Below, piece after piece: positions 50,648 through 60,366 of a DNA stretch of 64,000 bases; the first letter of the stretch is position 1; every line of letters begins with the position of its first letter. The position numbers were made by a program, and so were the translations under genes. Below the pieces are notes generated by a model. That model saw only the letters and a list, made by a program, of their open reading frames with translations. It had not been told where the DNA came from and ran no database searches. Source of the DNA: CBDCUE01 sp965222515. GTDB lineage: Bacteria > Pseudomonadota > Alphaproteobacteria > Rickettsiales > JABIRX01. Where the stretch lies: contig CBDCUE010000012.1 in assembly GCA_965222515.1 (NCBI GenBank), positions 76,375 through 140,374 on the forward strand. Direction: 5' to 3'.

Positions 50648-53600
50648 TTGCAGTTAGGATTTAATATATTATTTCAAGATTTATATAACTTATATAGTTT
50701 AGAAAAATTAGATAAGATTTTTTGTGCATTTTTGTTAAAAAATAATCAAGAAATTTATCAAAAATTAAAAAAAGCAAGAGCAGGGGAGGTAGAAGATGAA
50801 AGTGAGTTGATTATTGAAATAGCTCCTTATTTAGAAGAATTCATAATCACAAAATTATTTCTTTTAGCAAAAGAATTAAAAACAATTAGAAAGAAAACCA
50901 CGAATTTAGACAATTTTTTTAAAGCAAAAAGATTATTTGTGCAAAGAAAGGTAGCTAAAAAATACCAATTAGCAGAAATTAAATTATTTGATATAAAAGA
51001 GATTAGCAAAAAAATAGCTGTTATTTTAGGAGATTATTATTTTAGTGAAGAGGTTTTTGCAGATTATATTTGTCAAAAATTGGATGAAAAGCAAGATATT
51101 GCCGAAGAATTTTATCAATATAGTGCTTATCAAATTTTTATTGATGAAAAACAATCTTATTTATTTCAAATTCCTAAAAAAAACCAAGAAATAGTAGAAA
51201 ATTTTGAAAAAAAAGATAATGTTATAAAAGCAAAGCTAAAGAATATTAAAAAAAGAGAGGGATTTTCTTTAACAGAAGAAGCTCCTGATTTAAAAAAATC
51301 ATTATCAGAAGCAAATTATTGTATTATTTGTCATAAACAAAACAAAGATTCTTGCTCAAAAGGACTTTTTGATAAAGAAAAAAAATTTAAAATATCAGAG
51401 GAAAACATAGAATTATCTGGTTGTCCGTTAGAAGAAAAAATATCAGAAATGAATTTTTTAAGAAGTAAAGGCTATGTTTTAGGAGGTTTGGCTACTGCTA
51501 TGATTGATAATCCTTTACTTGCCTTGACTGGAAAAAGAATCTGTAATGATTGTACACAATCTTGCATTTATCAAAAGCAAGAAGCGGTTGATATTCCTGC
51601 CATTGAAAGCCAAGTTTTGGATGAAATATTATCTATAAATTATGGTTTTGAGATTTATTCTCTTTTAACTAGATGGAATCCTTTGAATTTAAAAAGATTT
51701 TTACCAAGAAAAAATAGTAATTATAAAATTCTAATCGTAGGAACTGGACCTTCTGGAATAAATTTAGCTCATCATTTATTGCAAGAAGGGCATATTGTGG
51801 TAGCTATTGATGGTTTAAAAATAGAGCCATCAAAACATTTTTTTCAACCCATAAAAAATATAAAAAAAGATTTTTTTGAAAATTTAGATAAAAGAAAAGC
51901 AGATGGTTTTGGAGGAGTAGCAGAATATGGTATTACTGTTAGATGGAATAAAAATTATCTCAATGTTATAAGATTAATTTTAGAACGAAATGTTAATTTT
52001 AGATTATTTGGCGGGGTAAGGTTTGGTAGTCAAATAAATAAAGAAATTGCTTTCAAAGAATTGGGTTTTGATCATATTGCTTTATGTGCAGGGGCTGGCA
52101 GTCCAACAATTATTCCAATAAAAAACAATCTTTCTAAAGGGGTGAGAAAAGCATCAGATTTTTTGATGAATTTACAAGCAGGAGGAGCTTTTAGAGAAAA
52201 TTCTCTTAGTAATTTGCAAATTAGAATGCCTGTCATTGTTATTGGGGGTGGATTAACTGCAATTGACACGGCAACAGAAGCTCTTGCTTATTATCCAAGA
52301 CAAATAAAAAAATTTGCTAAATTATATCAAGATTTAGTAAAGAAATATGGAAAAATAGAAGTAGAAAAAGAGTGGCAAAAAGAGGATAGAGAAATAGCAG
52401 AAGAGTTTTTGGCTCATTATCGTCAATTAGAGCAAGAAAATCAAAAAAAAGAACCTAATATTTTGGCTTTAATGAATAAATGGGGAGGGGTGAAAATTTT
52501 ATATAGAAAAAGCTTGGAAGAAAGTCCTGCTTATAGATTAAATAAAGAAGAAGTCCAAAAGGCTTTTGCTGAAGGGATTCAGTTTTATGAAAATATTACT
52601 CCTAGTGAAGTTAAGTTAGATAAATATAGTTCTGCAGAATTTTTGTCAGTAAAATCTCTGTTGCAAGAATCTAGTTTGCATTTTAGAGCAAGAATGATTT
52701 TAGTAGCAGCTGGAACAAAGCCTAATGTGATTTTAGCAAAAGAGGATGAGGATATAAAAGAAGATTATTATTTTAAAGCTATAAATAATAAGGGTAAAAT
52801 TATTGAATTAACTACAAAAAAAAATAATATATTTGTTTATTTTAGCAAAGATAAAAAAGCTATTAGTTTTTTTGGAGATATGCATCCTTCATATAGTGGT
52901 AATGTGGTTAAAGCTATGGCATCTGCTAAAAATGGCTATCCATTAATTACTCAAACATTAAAAAACATTAATTCTCAAGATAATAAAGAGGAGTTTTTTA
53001 GAAATTTAGAAAAAAATCTTTTAGCAGAAATTGTTGAGATAAAAAGATTAACCCCAACAATCATAGAAATTATAATATTAGCCCCTCTTGCCAGTAAAAA
53101 ATTTTTACCTGGACAATTTTATAAATTGCAGAATTATGAGATAAATGCTAAGAAAAAAGATGATTATATTTTGGCAATGGAAAATATTGCCTTAACAGGT
53201 GCTTCAGTTGATAAGGAAAAAGGAACAATTAGTTTAATTGCTTTAGAAATGGGAGGTTCATCTAATTTATGCAAAAACCTTAAAAAGGGAGAGCAAGTTA
53301 TGTTGATGGGTCCTACTGGTGAGGCAACAAAAATATATAAAAACAAAAATATTATGCTAGTAGGAGGAGGATTAGGAAATGCAGTATTATTTTCTATTGG
53401 TCAGGCATTTAAACAAGCAGGGAGTAAAGTTTTATATTTTGCAGGATATAAGCAAAATATTGATAGGTATAAAATAGAAGAAATTGAAAAAGCTAGTGAT
53501 ATTATTGTTTGGGCTTGTGATGAAAAAAGTGATATTTCTATCACCAGGAAACAAGATAGAGTTTTTGATGGTAATATTATTGATGCAATTGAATCTTATG

Positions 53601-53956
53601 GCAGGAAAAAAAATAATGATATAAAATTAGAAGAAATAGATCATATTATCGCAATAGGGAGTGATGGAATGATGAAAGCTATGCAAAATGCCAAGAACAA
53701 TATATTAAAAGAATATTTTAAACAGAAAAATCCAACAGCAATAGCCAGTATAAACTCACCAATGCAATGTATGATGAAAGAAATATGTGCATCTTGTTTG
53801 CAAAAACATATTGATGATGATGGTAATGAATATTTTGTTTATTCTTGTTTTAATCAAGATCAAAATATGGATAAAGTAGATTTTAGTCACTTAAGAAACA
53901 GATTGTCGCAAAACTCATTATCTGAAAAATTGGTAAAATTAAAATTATTTGACTAA
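50648..53956 (+). CDS. NfnAB-like flavo-iron-sulfur oxidoreductase fusion (1102 aa)
   Basis: The protein seems to join two enzyme halves. Residues about 1-215 are helical and unassigned. Residues 215-335 contain clustered cysteines (CIICHKQNKDSC, CNDCTQSC) like the N-terminal Fe-S domain of the GltD/NfnB family. Residues 350-760 are a tandem FAD/NAD(P) domain: ILIVGTGPSGINLAHHLL, GGGLTAIDTATEAL, and a GDMHP site. Residues 785-1102 are an FNR/PyrK-like module: LPGQFYKLQNY, LMGPTGEATK, LVGGGLGNA, with a C-terminal 2Fe-2S motif CMMKEICASC...C. By family knowledge NfnAB couples NADH, NADPH and ferredoxin. The start is TTG; no ATG lies near. Similar long proteins occur in alphaproteobacteria, but the reaction is not settled. 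Confidence 0.75.
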   Translation: MQLGFNILFQDLYNLYSLEKLDKIFCAFLLKNNQEIYQKLKKARAGEVEDESELIIEIAPYLEEFIITKLFLLAKELKTIRKKTTNLDNFFKAKRLFVQRKVAKKYQLAEIKLFDIKEISKKIAVILGDYYFSEEVFADYICQKLDEKQDIAEEFYQYSAYQIFIDEKQSYLFQIPKKNQEIVENFEKKDNVIKAKLKNIKKREGFSLTEEAPDLKKSLSEANYCIICHKQNKDSCSKGLFDKEKKFKISEENIELSGCPLEEKISEMNFLRSKGYVLGGLATAMIDNPLLALTGKRICNDCTQSCIYQKQEAVDIPAIESQVLDEILSINYGFEIYSLLTRWNPLNLKRFLPRKNSNYKILIVGTGPSGINLAHHLLQEGHIVVAIDGLKIEPSKHFFQPIKNIKKDFFENLDKRKADGFGGVAEYGITVRWNKNYLNVIRLILERNVNFRLFGGVRFGSQINKEIAFKELGFDHIALCAGAGSPTIIPIKNNLSKGVRKASDFLMNLQAGGAFRENSLSNLQIRMPVIVIGGGLTAIDTATEALAYYPRQIKKFAKLYQDLVKKYGKIEVEKEWQKEDREIAEEFLAHYRQLEQENQKKEPNILALMNKWGGVKILYRKSLEESPAYRLNKEEVQKAFAEGIQFYENITPSEVKLDKYSSAEFLSVKSLLQESSLHFRARMILVAAGTKPNVILAKEDEDIKEDYYFKAINNKGKIIELTTKKNNIFVYFSKDKKAISFFGDMHPSYSGNVVKAMASAKNGYPLITQTLKNINSQDNKEEFFRNLEKNLLAEIVEIKRLTPTIIEIIILAPLASKKFLPGQFYKLQNYEINAKKKDDYILAMENIALTGASVDKEKGTISLIALEMGGSSNLCKNLKKGEQVMLMGPTGEATKIYKNKNIMLVGGGLGNAVLFSIGQAFKQAGSKVLYFAGYKQNIDRYKIEEIEKASDIIVWACDEKSDISITRKQDRVFDGNIIDAIESYGRKKNNDIKLEEIDHIIAIGSDGMMKAMQNAKNNILKEYFKQKNPTAIASINSPMQCMMKEICASCLQKHIDDDGNEYFVYSCFNQDQNMDKVDFSHLRNRLSQNSLSEKLVKLKLFD

Positions 53957-54008
53957 ATTATATAAGAATGTTAATTATATTTTCTTATAAAATTAATATT
54001 AAAAAAAA

Positions 54009-55124
54009 ATGAATAAAAAATCATATTATGTAAATGAAGCGATTTATCAAGCATCAACAATTTGTTTTGATAAAATGGAAGATATAAAGGAGGCTAAAAG
54101 AGTCTATGCAAGATCTGGGACAGAGACCAATGATGCATTAGAGAAAAAAATAGCAGAATTAGAAAATGGTTATAATAGTATTTTGTTGCCTTCTGGTGGA
54201 TCTGCTGTTAGCACTTGTTTGCTTTCTTTGTTAAAAACAGGAGATCACATTATTTTAAGTGATGCTTTATATGGACCAACTTATGATTTTGCTAATCATA
54301 TTTTAAAAAAATATAATGTAGAAGTTAGTTATTTTGATTGCATGGAAGGAAAAAACATCAATGATTTAGTCCAAGATAACACTAAGGTAATTTATTTAGA
54401 AACTCCTGCATCAATTACCTATGAAATTCAAGATTTAGCAGAAATTGTTGAAATAGCTAAAAAAAACAATATTATTACAGTAATAGATAATAGTTATGGT
54501 ATATCTTTATTTAAACCATTAGATTTAGGAATTGATATTTCTTTAATATCATTATCAAAATATGTTTCTGGTCATTCTGATATTATTTCAGGAGCTATTA
54601 CTATAAACAATAAAGAATTATACCATAAATTTTATCAAGAGGCTTATTATTTTTGCAATAGATTAAGCCCTCAAGATTGTTATTTGATTTTACGAGGAAT
54701 TAAAACTTTAAAATTAAGATTAAAAGAACATCAAGAAAACACTCTTATTATTGCAAAATTTTTGGAAGAAAGAAAAGATATAGAGAAGGTTATTTATCCT
54801 TTACTAGATTCTTTTCCTCAAAAAGAAAAATATCAGAAATATTTTAATAATAAGGCAACGGGATTAATTACTATTTCATTTAAAAAAGATATATCTATTA
54901 AACAAATAGAAAAATTTTTAGATAATTTAACAACCTTTCCCCTTGGTTTTTCTTGGGGAGGGACAAATAATATAGCTATGATTTATAAAAATCTGACTAA
55001 GAAACAAAATGAAATTCATAATATAAAAAAGCAACCTTTAATTAGACTTCATATTGGTATTAATGATGTTTCAGAAACTCAAAAAGATTTGGAGCAGGCT
55101 TTGAATAAATTGCCAGACTCTTGA
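54009..55124 (+). CDS. metC: Cys/Met metabolism PLP enzyme (cystathionine beta-lyase type)
   Basis: A fold-type I PLP enzyme of 371 aa. ARSGTETNDALEKKIAELEN is the conserved start of the cystathionine lyase family. LLPSGGSAVSTCLLSLL, KVIYLETPASITYEI and VIDNSYGISLFKPLDLGIDI follow, and the PLP lysine lies in SLSKYVSGHSDIISGA. The segment GGTNNIAMIY near the end resembles MetC (GYESL or similar in relatives). Cystathionine beta-lyase is the best guess; gamma-lyase or synthase cannot be excluded. Confidence 0.87.
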   Translation: MNKKSYYVNEAIYQASTICFDKMEDIKEAKRVYARSGTETNDALEKKIAELENGYNSILLPSGGSAVSTCLLSLLKTGDHIILSDALYGPTYDFANHILKKYNVEVSYFDCMEGKNINDLVQDNTKVIYLETPASITYEIQDLAEIVEIAKKNNIITVIDNSYGISLFKPLDLGIDISLISLSKYVSGHSDIISGAITINNKELYHKFYQEAYYFCNRLSPQDCYLILRGIKTLKLRLKEHQENTLIIAKFLEERKDIEKVIYPLLDSFPQKEKYQKYFNNKATGLITISFKKDISIKQIEKFLDNLTTFPLGFSWGGTNNIAMIYKNLTKKQNEIHNIKKQPLIRLHIGINDVSETQKDLEQALNKLPDS

Positions 55125-55161
55125 TAAACTATCTTTACTTTAATTTATAAAACACAAAAAA

Positions 55162-56002
55162 ATGCTAGCAATAATAGGAGGCACTGGTCTTTATCAAATA
55201 GATAAATTAGAAATTATTACAGAACATCAAGTTAATACTCCTTTTGGTTTACCATCTGATAAGATTATTGAAGGGAAACTAAACAATAAAACTCTATTTT
55301 TTTTACCTAGGCACGGAAAAAATCATAGTTTATTGCCTAGTGAAATAAATTTATAGGGCAAATATTTTTGCTCTAAAATCTTTGGGAGTTACAAAAGTAA
55401 TTAGTATCTCAGCTTGTGGAAGTCTAAGGGAAGAAATAAAAAGAGGAGATTTAGTTATAGCTAATCAATATTTAGATTATACCAAGGGACAAAGAAAATA
55501 TAGTTTTTTTGGAGAAGGATTAGTAGCTCATATTTCTACGGCAGATCCCACTTGTCCTAATCTAACAGATAATATTTTATCTGTAGTAAAGAAATTAACT
55601 TTACCAATTCATTCAAAAAAAACTTATGTAGCGGTAGAGGGTCCAAGACTTGGGACTAGAGCAGAGAGTAATTTATTTAGAAAAATGGATTGTGATATTG
55701 TTGGTATGACGAATGTTCCTGAGGTATTTTTGGCAAGAGAAGCTCAAATTAGTTATATAACAATTGCTATTGTAACAGATTATGATTGTTTTAAAGAAGG
55801 AGATTCAACGAATGTTGCTGAAATTATTAAAACATATCAGGAAAATATTATAAATATTTTGAAAATTATTGAAGAAATATCAAAAATTGATTTATCTGAC
55901 AGTCCTGATTTATGTAGAAAATCATTATTAGGAAATGTTATTACCAAACAAGAATTATGGACAAAAAAGCAACAAGAAATTTTAAAAATTTTGCAATCAT
56001 AG
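55162..56002 (+). pseudogene. mtnP: methylthioadenosine phosphorylase-like gene with a one-base frameshift
   Basis: The frame opens MLAIIGGTGLYQIDKLEII and reads to FLPRHGKNHSLLPSEIN, then meets a stop at 55354-55356. Removing one T in AATTTATAG restores NYRANIFALKSLGVTKVISI and the rest: ISACGSLREEIKRGDLVIAN, YVAVEGPRLGTRAESNLF and GMTNVPEVFLAREAQISY, the MTAP signatures including the substrate-binding region MTNVPE and Asp in VTDYDC. The joined product is about 279 aa, normal for MTAP (PNP superfamily class 2). It may be a true pseudogene, a sequencing error, or a site of slippage. Confidence 0.85.
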
Positions 56003-56566
56003 TTCCTGTGGGTAATAATGAAACAGAACATATTTTTTTAAAAAAACAATTAGAAAAATTATGTTTTGGAGCAGAAATAATTTTTTCAAAAGCACAAATT
56101 AGGACAGAAGCTCTTAATATTCCTGCTGTCAAAACTTCTAAAAGAAATCTGTGGTTTTTGCATAGCGATAGCAAAATATCAAAGGATAATATTGATGCAA
56201 TACCAGAAAAAATTGAAAATAAATTATATTATTTTAAATTAAAATATGATGGTCATTTTTTAATGAAATTAAATAGTTTTGGAGCAAATTTTTAGATCAA
56301 AATATCTAAAATCTCCTTTTGGTGACCAAGGATTTATTATTAAAAAGGATGTTTTTATAAAATTAGGAAAATATCAAAAAGATTTAGCTTATGGAGAAGA
56401 TCATATGCTAGTAAGAAAAAGCTTAAAAAATAATATAAAACTAGAAGAACTTAACAGTTATTTAATATCCAGTTCAAGAAAATATCAAAAAAATGGCTGG
56501 TTAAAAACTACTTTTTTGCACAATATTTTGTGGTTATGGCAATATTTCAAAAGTTTTAATAGGTGA
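55957..56566 (+). pseudogene. TIGR04283-like glycosyltransferase with a one-base frameshift
   Basis: The first frame (55957-56295) starts KNFAIIVPVGNNE and has NLWFLHSDSKISKDNIDAIP, the DxD-like LHxD motif of family 2 transferases. It ends GANF-stop at a TTTTT run. One T fewer would give GANF-RSKYLKSPFGDQGFIIKKD and continue to the end: GDQGF, AYGEDHMLVRK and ISSSRKYQKNGWLKTTFL, all typical of the rSAM/selenodomain-associated transferase 2 family. The 5' end overlaps the mtnP coding end by 46 bp and the 3' end overlaps the convergent waaA end by 11 bp. Confidence 0.8.
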
Positions 56567-57824
56567 TAGATTTAATTTTTTTTGCTATTTTGTCTAAACT
56601 AGGGCAATTTTTTTCTAAGAATAATTTGTTTCTTTTAAAAAGAATATTTCTTAATTTTTTATTCATCAAAAGTTCTTTTATATTATTTTCTAATTCTTGA
56701 GTAGTTTCTACTTTAATTACTGATTTTTCTTTGATTAAATCATTGTAGAGATTACGAAAATTATGGATATTAGAACCAGTTATAACTATATTGTCTAATT
56801 TTATTGCTTCAACTGGATTATGGCCACCAATATTTGCAATTGAACCACCAATAAAAGATATTTTGCTAAGAGCATAAAACAACCCTAATTCTCCAATTGT
56901 ATCTACTAAATAAATATCTGTGCTTTTTCTGATTCTTTCTTTTCTGCTATGAAGAGCAAATTCTAGATTTTTTTCTTTTAATATTTTAATAACTTCTTCT
57001 GCTCTTTGTGGATGTCTAGGTACTATTATAGTAAGTAAATTACTAAAAAAATTTTTTTTTAAATTTTTGTGAATATCTGCTATTATATCTTCTTCTTTTT
57101 TATGAGTGCTTGCTCCTAAAAAAATCTTTCTATCAGTTAAATCATTGTTTAATTTTTTAAAATTATCTTGATTAAAAGGTAATTCTTTTGCTGATAATTT
57201 TAAATTACCTAAATAAATGACTTTGTTTTTTAAAACTCTTAGTCTTTTTAATCTATCAAGAGATTGCTTAGATTCTGGTAAAATTAAAGAGAATTTTTTA
57301 AATAATATTGGAGCTAAATTTCTAAAAATATATTTTTTAAAAAAAGATTTCTTGTCAGAAATTCTGGCATTTAACAAAATCAGAGGAATGTTTTTTTTGT
57401 AAGTTTCGTTAATTAAATTTGGCCATAATTCAGATTCTATAAAAATAGCTTTTTGAGGTTTAAAATATTCTAAAAAACTTTTAACATATTTTCTTTTATC
57501 TAAAGGGCAAAATTGATGAATTATATTTGGATTTTTGTCTGTAAGTTTTTCTTTTGCAATAATGGAAGAAGTTTTTGTTGAGCTAGTAATTAAAATTTTC
57601 TCTTCTTTTGCCATTAGCAGAATTAAATCTATAACAGACATTAATTCTCCAACAGACACTGTATGAAACCATATTGGTTTTTTCTGTGTTGTTTTAATAT
57701 TATATTTTCCTAATTTCTCATTAAATCTTTCTATGTTTTCTTTACCATTTTTCTTTCTTAAATAAAATAATATAAAAAATATAGGAGTAAGAATAATTAA
57801 TAGAAGATTATAAATTTTAAACAT
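56556..57824 (-). CDS. waaA: 3-deoxy-D-manno-octulosonic acid transferase (Kdo transferase)
   Basis: Attaches Kdo to lipid A, at the inner membrane. The 422-aa protein has an N-terminal anchor (LLLIILTPIFFILFYL) and the catalytic GT-B fold: PIWFHTVSVGELMSV (Glu60-like catalytic residue), FIESELWPNLI, ILLNARISDKKSF, then FLGASTHKKEE, IIVPRHPQRAEEV, and FIGGSIANIGGHNPVEAI. Length and motifs are standard. It overlaps the DUF374 acyltransferase gene by 8 bp. Confidence 0.96.
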   Translation of the reverse strand: MFKIYNLLLIILTPIFFILFYLRKKNGKENIERFNEKLGKYNIKTTQKKPIWFHTVSVGELMSVIDLILLMAKEEKILITSSTKTSSIIAKEKLTDKNPNIIHQFCPLDKRKYVKSFLEYFKPQKAIFIESELWPNLINETYKKNIPLILLNARISDKKSFFKKYIFRNLAPILFKKFSLILPESKQSLDRLKRLRVLKNKVIYLGNLKLSAKELPFNQDNFKKLNNDLTDRKIFLGASTHKKEEDIIADIHKNLKKNFFSNLLTIIVPRHPQRAEEVIKILKEKNLEFALHSRKERIRKSTDIYLVDTIGELGLFYALSKISFIGGSIANIGGHNPVEAIKLDNIVITGSNIHNFRNLYNDLIKEKSVIKVETTQELENNIKELLMNKKLRNILFKRNKLFLEKNCPSLDKIAKKIKSITY

Positions 57825-58548
57825 CTTTTTTCTTTTTTTCTTTTCCTATTTTAATCTTTTTGTAAGAAAATGTTGCATCTAATGCAAAGGTCATTCCATT
57901 TAAAGTTTTTTCTAAAAACTTTCTTTGTTTTTCTATTTCTTCTTTGCTAGATTTTTTAGGTATTTTTATTGGTTCTGCAATCTGAATTTTGATATGATTA
58001 AAAAATTTAGGTAGCATAAAACTATCCCAGCTATTTAAAAATCTTGCTTTTTTGACACTATAACTAATAGGAATGATACTAGCTTCTGTTAATCTTGCTA
58101 TGTCAATTATAGTACCTCCTACCTGCATATTAGGACCTCTTGGTCCATCTGGAGAAATACATAAATGAGTGTTTTTCTTTTTTAATATTTTTAATATTTT
58201 CTTAATAGCATTTACCCCACCTTTGTTTGAAGAACCATAAATTATTTTTGAACCAAATAAATTAACAAATTTTCCTACCATTCTGCCATCTTTATGAAGA
58301 GAAGCTATGGAGTAAACAGAATGTGATTTTTCATTATAAGATTGTAAATAATGTGGTAATAATATGAGCCTGCCATGCCAAAATGCAAATATTATATTAT
58401 TACTAGGAGAATTTTTTGCATCTAAAAGATATTTTGATCCCAATATTTCTGTTTTGGAAGATATAATTATTAATTTTATGTAAAAATAAATAACATAAGC
58501 TATTAAATATTGAATAAAAGATGATTTTGCTATCTTTTTTAAAAACAT
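57817..58548 (-). CDS. DUF374 lysophospholipid acyltransferase-family protein
   Basis: A 243-aa membrane-associated acyltransferase-like protein. It has an N-terminal helix (FIQYLIAYVIYFYIKLIII), FAFWHGRLILLPHYL (HxxxxD-like catalytic region with His), and ISPDGPRGPNMQVGGTIIDI and ARLTEASIIPISYSV, the family hallmark. Members sit beside waaA in many alphaproteobacteria and probably act on lipid A or a related lipid, but the substrate is not known. The 234-bp gap upstream to purE holds a purE promoter candidate and nothing else I recognise. Confidence 0.87.
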   Translation of the reverse strand: MFLKKIAKSSFIQYLIAYVIYFYIKLIIISSKTEILGSKYLLDAKNSPSNNIIFAFWHGRLILLPHYLQSYNEKSHSVYSIASLHKDGRMVGKFVNLFGSKIIYGSSNKGGVNAIKKILKILKKKNTHLCISPDGPRGPNMQVGGTIIDIARLTEASIIPISYSVKKARFLNSWDSFMLPKFFNHIKIQIAEPIKIPKKSSKEEIEKQRKFLEKTLNGMTFALDATFSYKKIKIGKEKKKKDV

Positions 58549-58698
58549 ATGAAAAATTTATGATTTGTTTTTGTTGCAAATGAGATTATTAATCTATTTA
58601 GACAAGAAATACAAGAGAGAAAATTTTATTGTTAATTTTTCTTTTTTAGAAGCAAATATACTTTTTGAATTTAAAAGTACTGAAACAACAAAAAAAAA

Positions 58699-58727
58699 TT
58701 GACAATAAAGAGCTATTTTAGTATTGA
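58699..58727 (+). promoter_or_regulatory. possible promoter of purEK operon
   Basis: TTGACA (58699-58704), 17-bp spacer, TATTGA (58722-58727), 54 bp before the purE ATG. The -35 is perfect and the -10 weak. Confidence 0.4.
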
Positions 58728-58781
58728 TGAGTGTCTGATTATAAAAAAATTGTATATGTTTTGCTTTAAACTATAAAAAAA

Positions 58782-59270
58782 ATGACAAAAAATTTAGTAA
58801 GTATCATTATGGGGAGTCAGTCTGATTTTAAGACTATGGCTCACTCACAAGAAATTTTAGAAAAATTGCAAATTCCTTGTGAAATAAAAATTATATCTGC
58901 ACACAGAACTCCAGAAAGATTATTTGAATATGCAAAAAAGGCTAAGAAAAGGGGGGTTGAGGTGATTATTGCAGGAGCAGGTGGAGCTGCTCATTTACCA
59001 GGAATGGTTGCATCACTTACCAGTCTACCAGTTTTGGGGGTGCCAATAAAAAGCAAGGCATTAAAAGGAATGGATAGCTTGTTTTCTATTGTGCAAATGC
59101 CAGCAGGTGTTCCTGTTGCTACCTTTGCCATAGGTGAAGCAGGGGCAAAGAATGCCGCAATTTTTTCAGCATCTATTCTGGCAAATTATCATAAAAACAT
59201 TGCAGATAATTTAGATGATTTTAGAAAAGAGCAAACTAGAGATATTGCTTTTGAACCAGAAAAATTATAA
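58782..59270 (+). CDS. purE: 5-(carboxyamino)imidazole ribonucleotide mutase PurE
   Basis: Class I PurE of purine synthesis, 162 aa. GSQSDFKTMAHS, IISAHRTPERLFEYA and IIAGAGGAAHLPGMVASLT are the canonical substrate-site motifs, and VQMPAGVPVATFAIGEAGA follows. purK follows after 16 bp. Together they convert AIR to CAIR. Its presence implies purine synthesis capacity beyond that of Rickettsia. Confidence 0.97.
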   Translation: MTKNLVSIIMGSQSDFKTMAHSQEILEKLQIPCEIKIISAHRTPERLFEYAKKAKKRGVEVIIAGAGGAAHLPGMVASLTSLPVLGVPIKSKALKGMDSLFSIVQMPAGVPVATFAIGEAGAKNAAIFSASILANYHKNIADNLDDFRKEQTRDIAFEPEKL

Positions 59271-59286
59271 TTATTTTTGATAAAAA

Positions 59287-60366
59287 ATGATAAATAATAA
59301 TTTTTCTAAAGAAAAAGATGTTTTGGGTATAATTGGAGCAGGGCAACTGGCAATGATGATGTGCCAAGAGGCAAAAAAATTAGGCTATAAAATTTGTGTT
59401 TTTTCTGATAAAGAAGATTCTCCTGCTTTTGATGTTGCATATTCCTATATCAAAGGGGATTATGATGATTTTGATAAAATTGATCAGTTTATTAAAAAAA
59501 TTTCAGTAGCTACTTTAGAATTTGAGAATATTCCAGCTAAAACTTTAGAATATATAGAACAGAAAATATCAGTTTATCCAAATAGTAAGGCTTTGGAAAT
59601 AAGTCAAGATAGGTTTTTGGAAAAAAAATTTTTGAATAATTTATCAATTAAAACTACTAAATATCAATTGATAGAAAATTTTTTAAATTTAGAAAAAGAA
59701 ATAAAAAATTTTGAATTTGAATCAATTTTAAAAACTTGTAAATTTGGTTATGACGGTAAAGGGCAATTTGTGATTGATGAGCAAAAAGATTTGTTAGGGT
59801 TAGAAAATATTTTTGCTAATAATCATAAATTTTTGTTAGAGAAAAAAATAAAATTTGATCGAGAATTATCAATTATTGTAGCTAGAGATATTTATAAAAA
59901 TATAGTTTATTATCCATTGGTAGAAAATATTCATAAAAATGGTATTTTGGACAAAACTATTTTTCCTGCTAAAAATATAGATAATTTATCAGAAAAAACT
60001 CACAAAATAGCAGATCTAATTTTAGAAAAACTAGATTATGTTGGAGTTCTTGCTATAGAATTTTTTCAAAAAGATGAGGAGTTATTAGTCAATGAATTTG
60101 CTCCAAGACCTCACAATAGTGGTCATTATAGTTTGGATAGCTGTTCTGTGTCTCAATTTTTGCAATCAGTAAATATTGCTGTTGGAGGGGAGGCAGAAAA
60201 CCCTCAATTATTAGCAAAAGGCTATATGCAGAATTTAATTGGATATGACATAAATAAAATAGTTAGATTAAAAAAGAAGTCCAATATTATTATTCATAAT
60301 TATCATAAAAAAACAATAAAAGAGGGCAGAAAAATGGGGCATTTTATTGAATTACAAGATGAATAA
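59287..60366 (+). CDS. purK: 5-(carboxyamino)imidazole ribonucleotide synthase PurK
   Basis: ATP-grasp enzyme that carboxylates AIR to N5-CAIR, 359 aa. LGIIGAGQLAMMMCQEAKKL starts the first domain. The ATP-grasp region shows LKTCKFGYDGKGQFVI and FDRELSIIVAR, and the metal-binding end LVNEFAPRPHNSGHYSLDSC. It overlaps the next gene's start by 8 bp, so purE-purK and the barrel protein behind them are co-transcribed. Confidence 0.96.
   Translation: MINNNFSKEKDVLGIIGAGQLAMMMCQEAKKLGYKICVFSDKEDSPAFDVAYSYIKGDYDDFDKIDQFIKKISVATLEFENIPAKTLEYIEQKISVYPNSKALEISQDRFLEKKFLNNLSIKTTKYQLIENFLNLEKEIKNFEFESILKTCKFGYDGKGQFVIDEQKDLLGLENIFANNHKFLLEKKIKFDRELSIIVARDIYKNIVYYPLVENIHKNGILDKTIFPAKNIDNLSEKTHKIADLILEKLDYVGVLAIEFFQKDEELLVNEFAPRPHNSGHYSLDSCSVSQFLQSVNIAVGGEAENPQLLAKGYMQNLIGYDINKIVRLKKKSNIIIHNYHKKTIKEGRKMGHFIELQDE

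Noticed and set aside
55162..55356. Short MTAP-like frame as a separate small protein
   Set aside because: The sequence continues at once in another frame with the rest of the family motifs, so it is one frameshifted gene.
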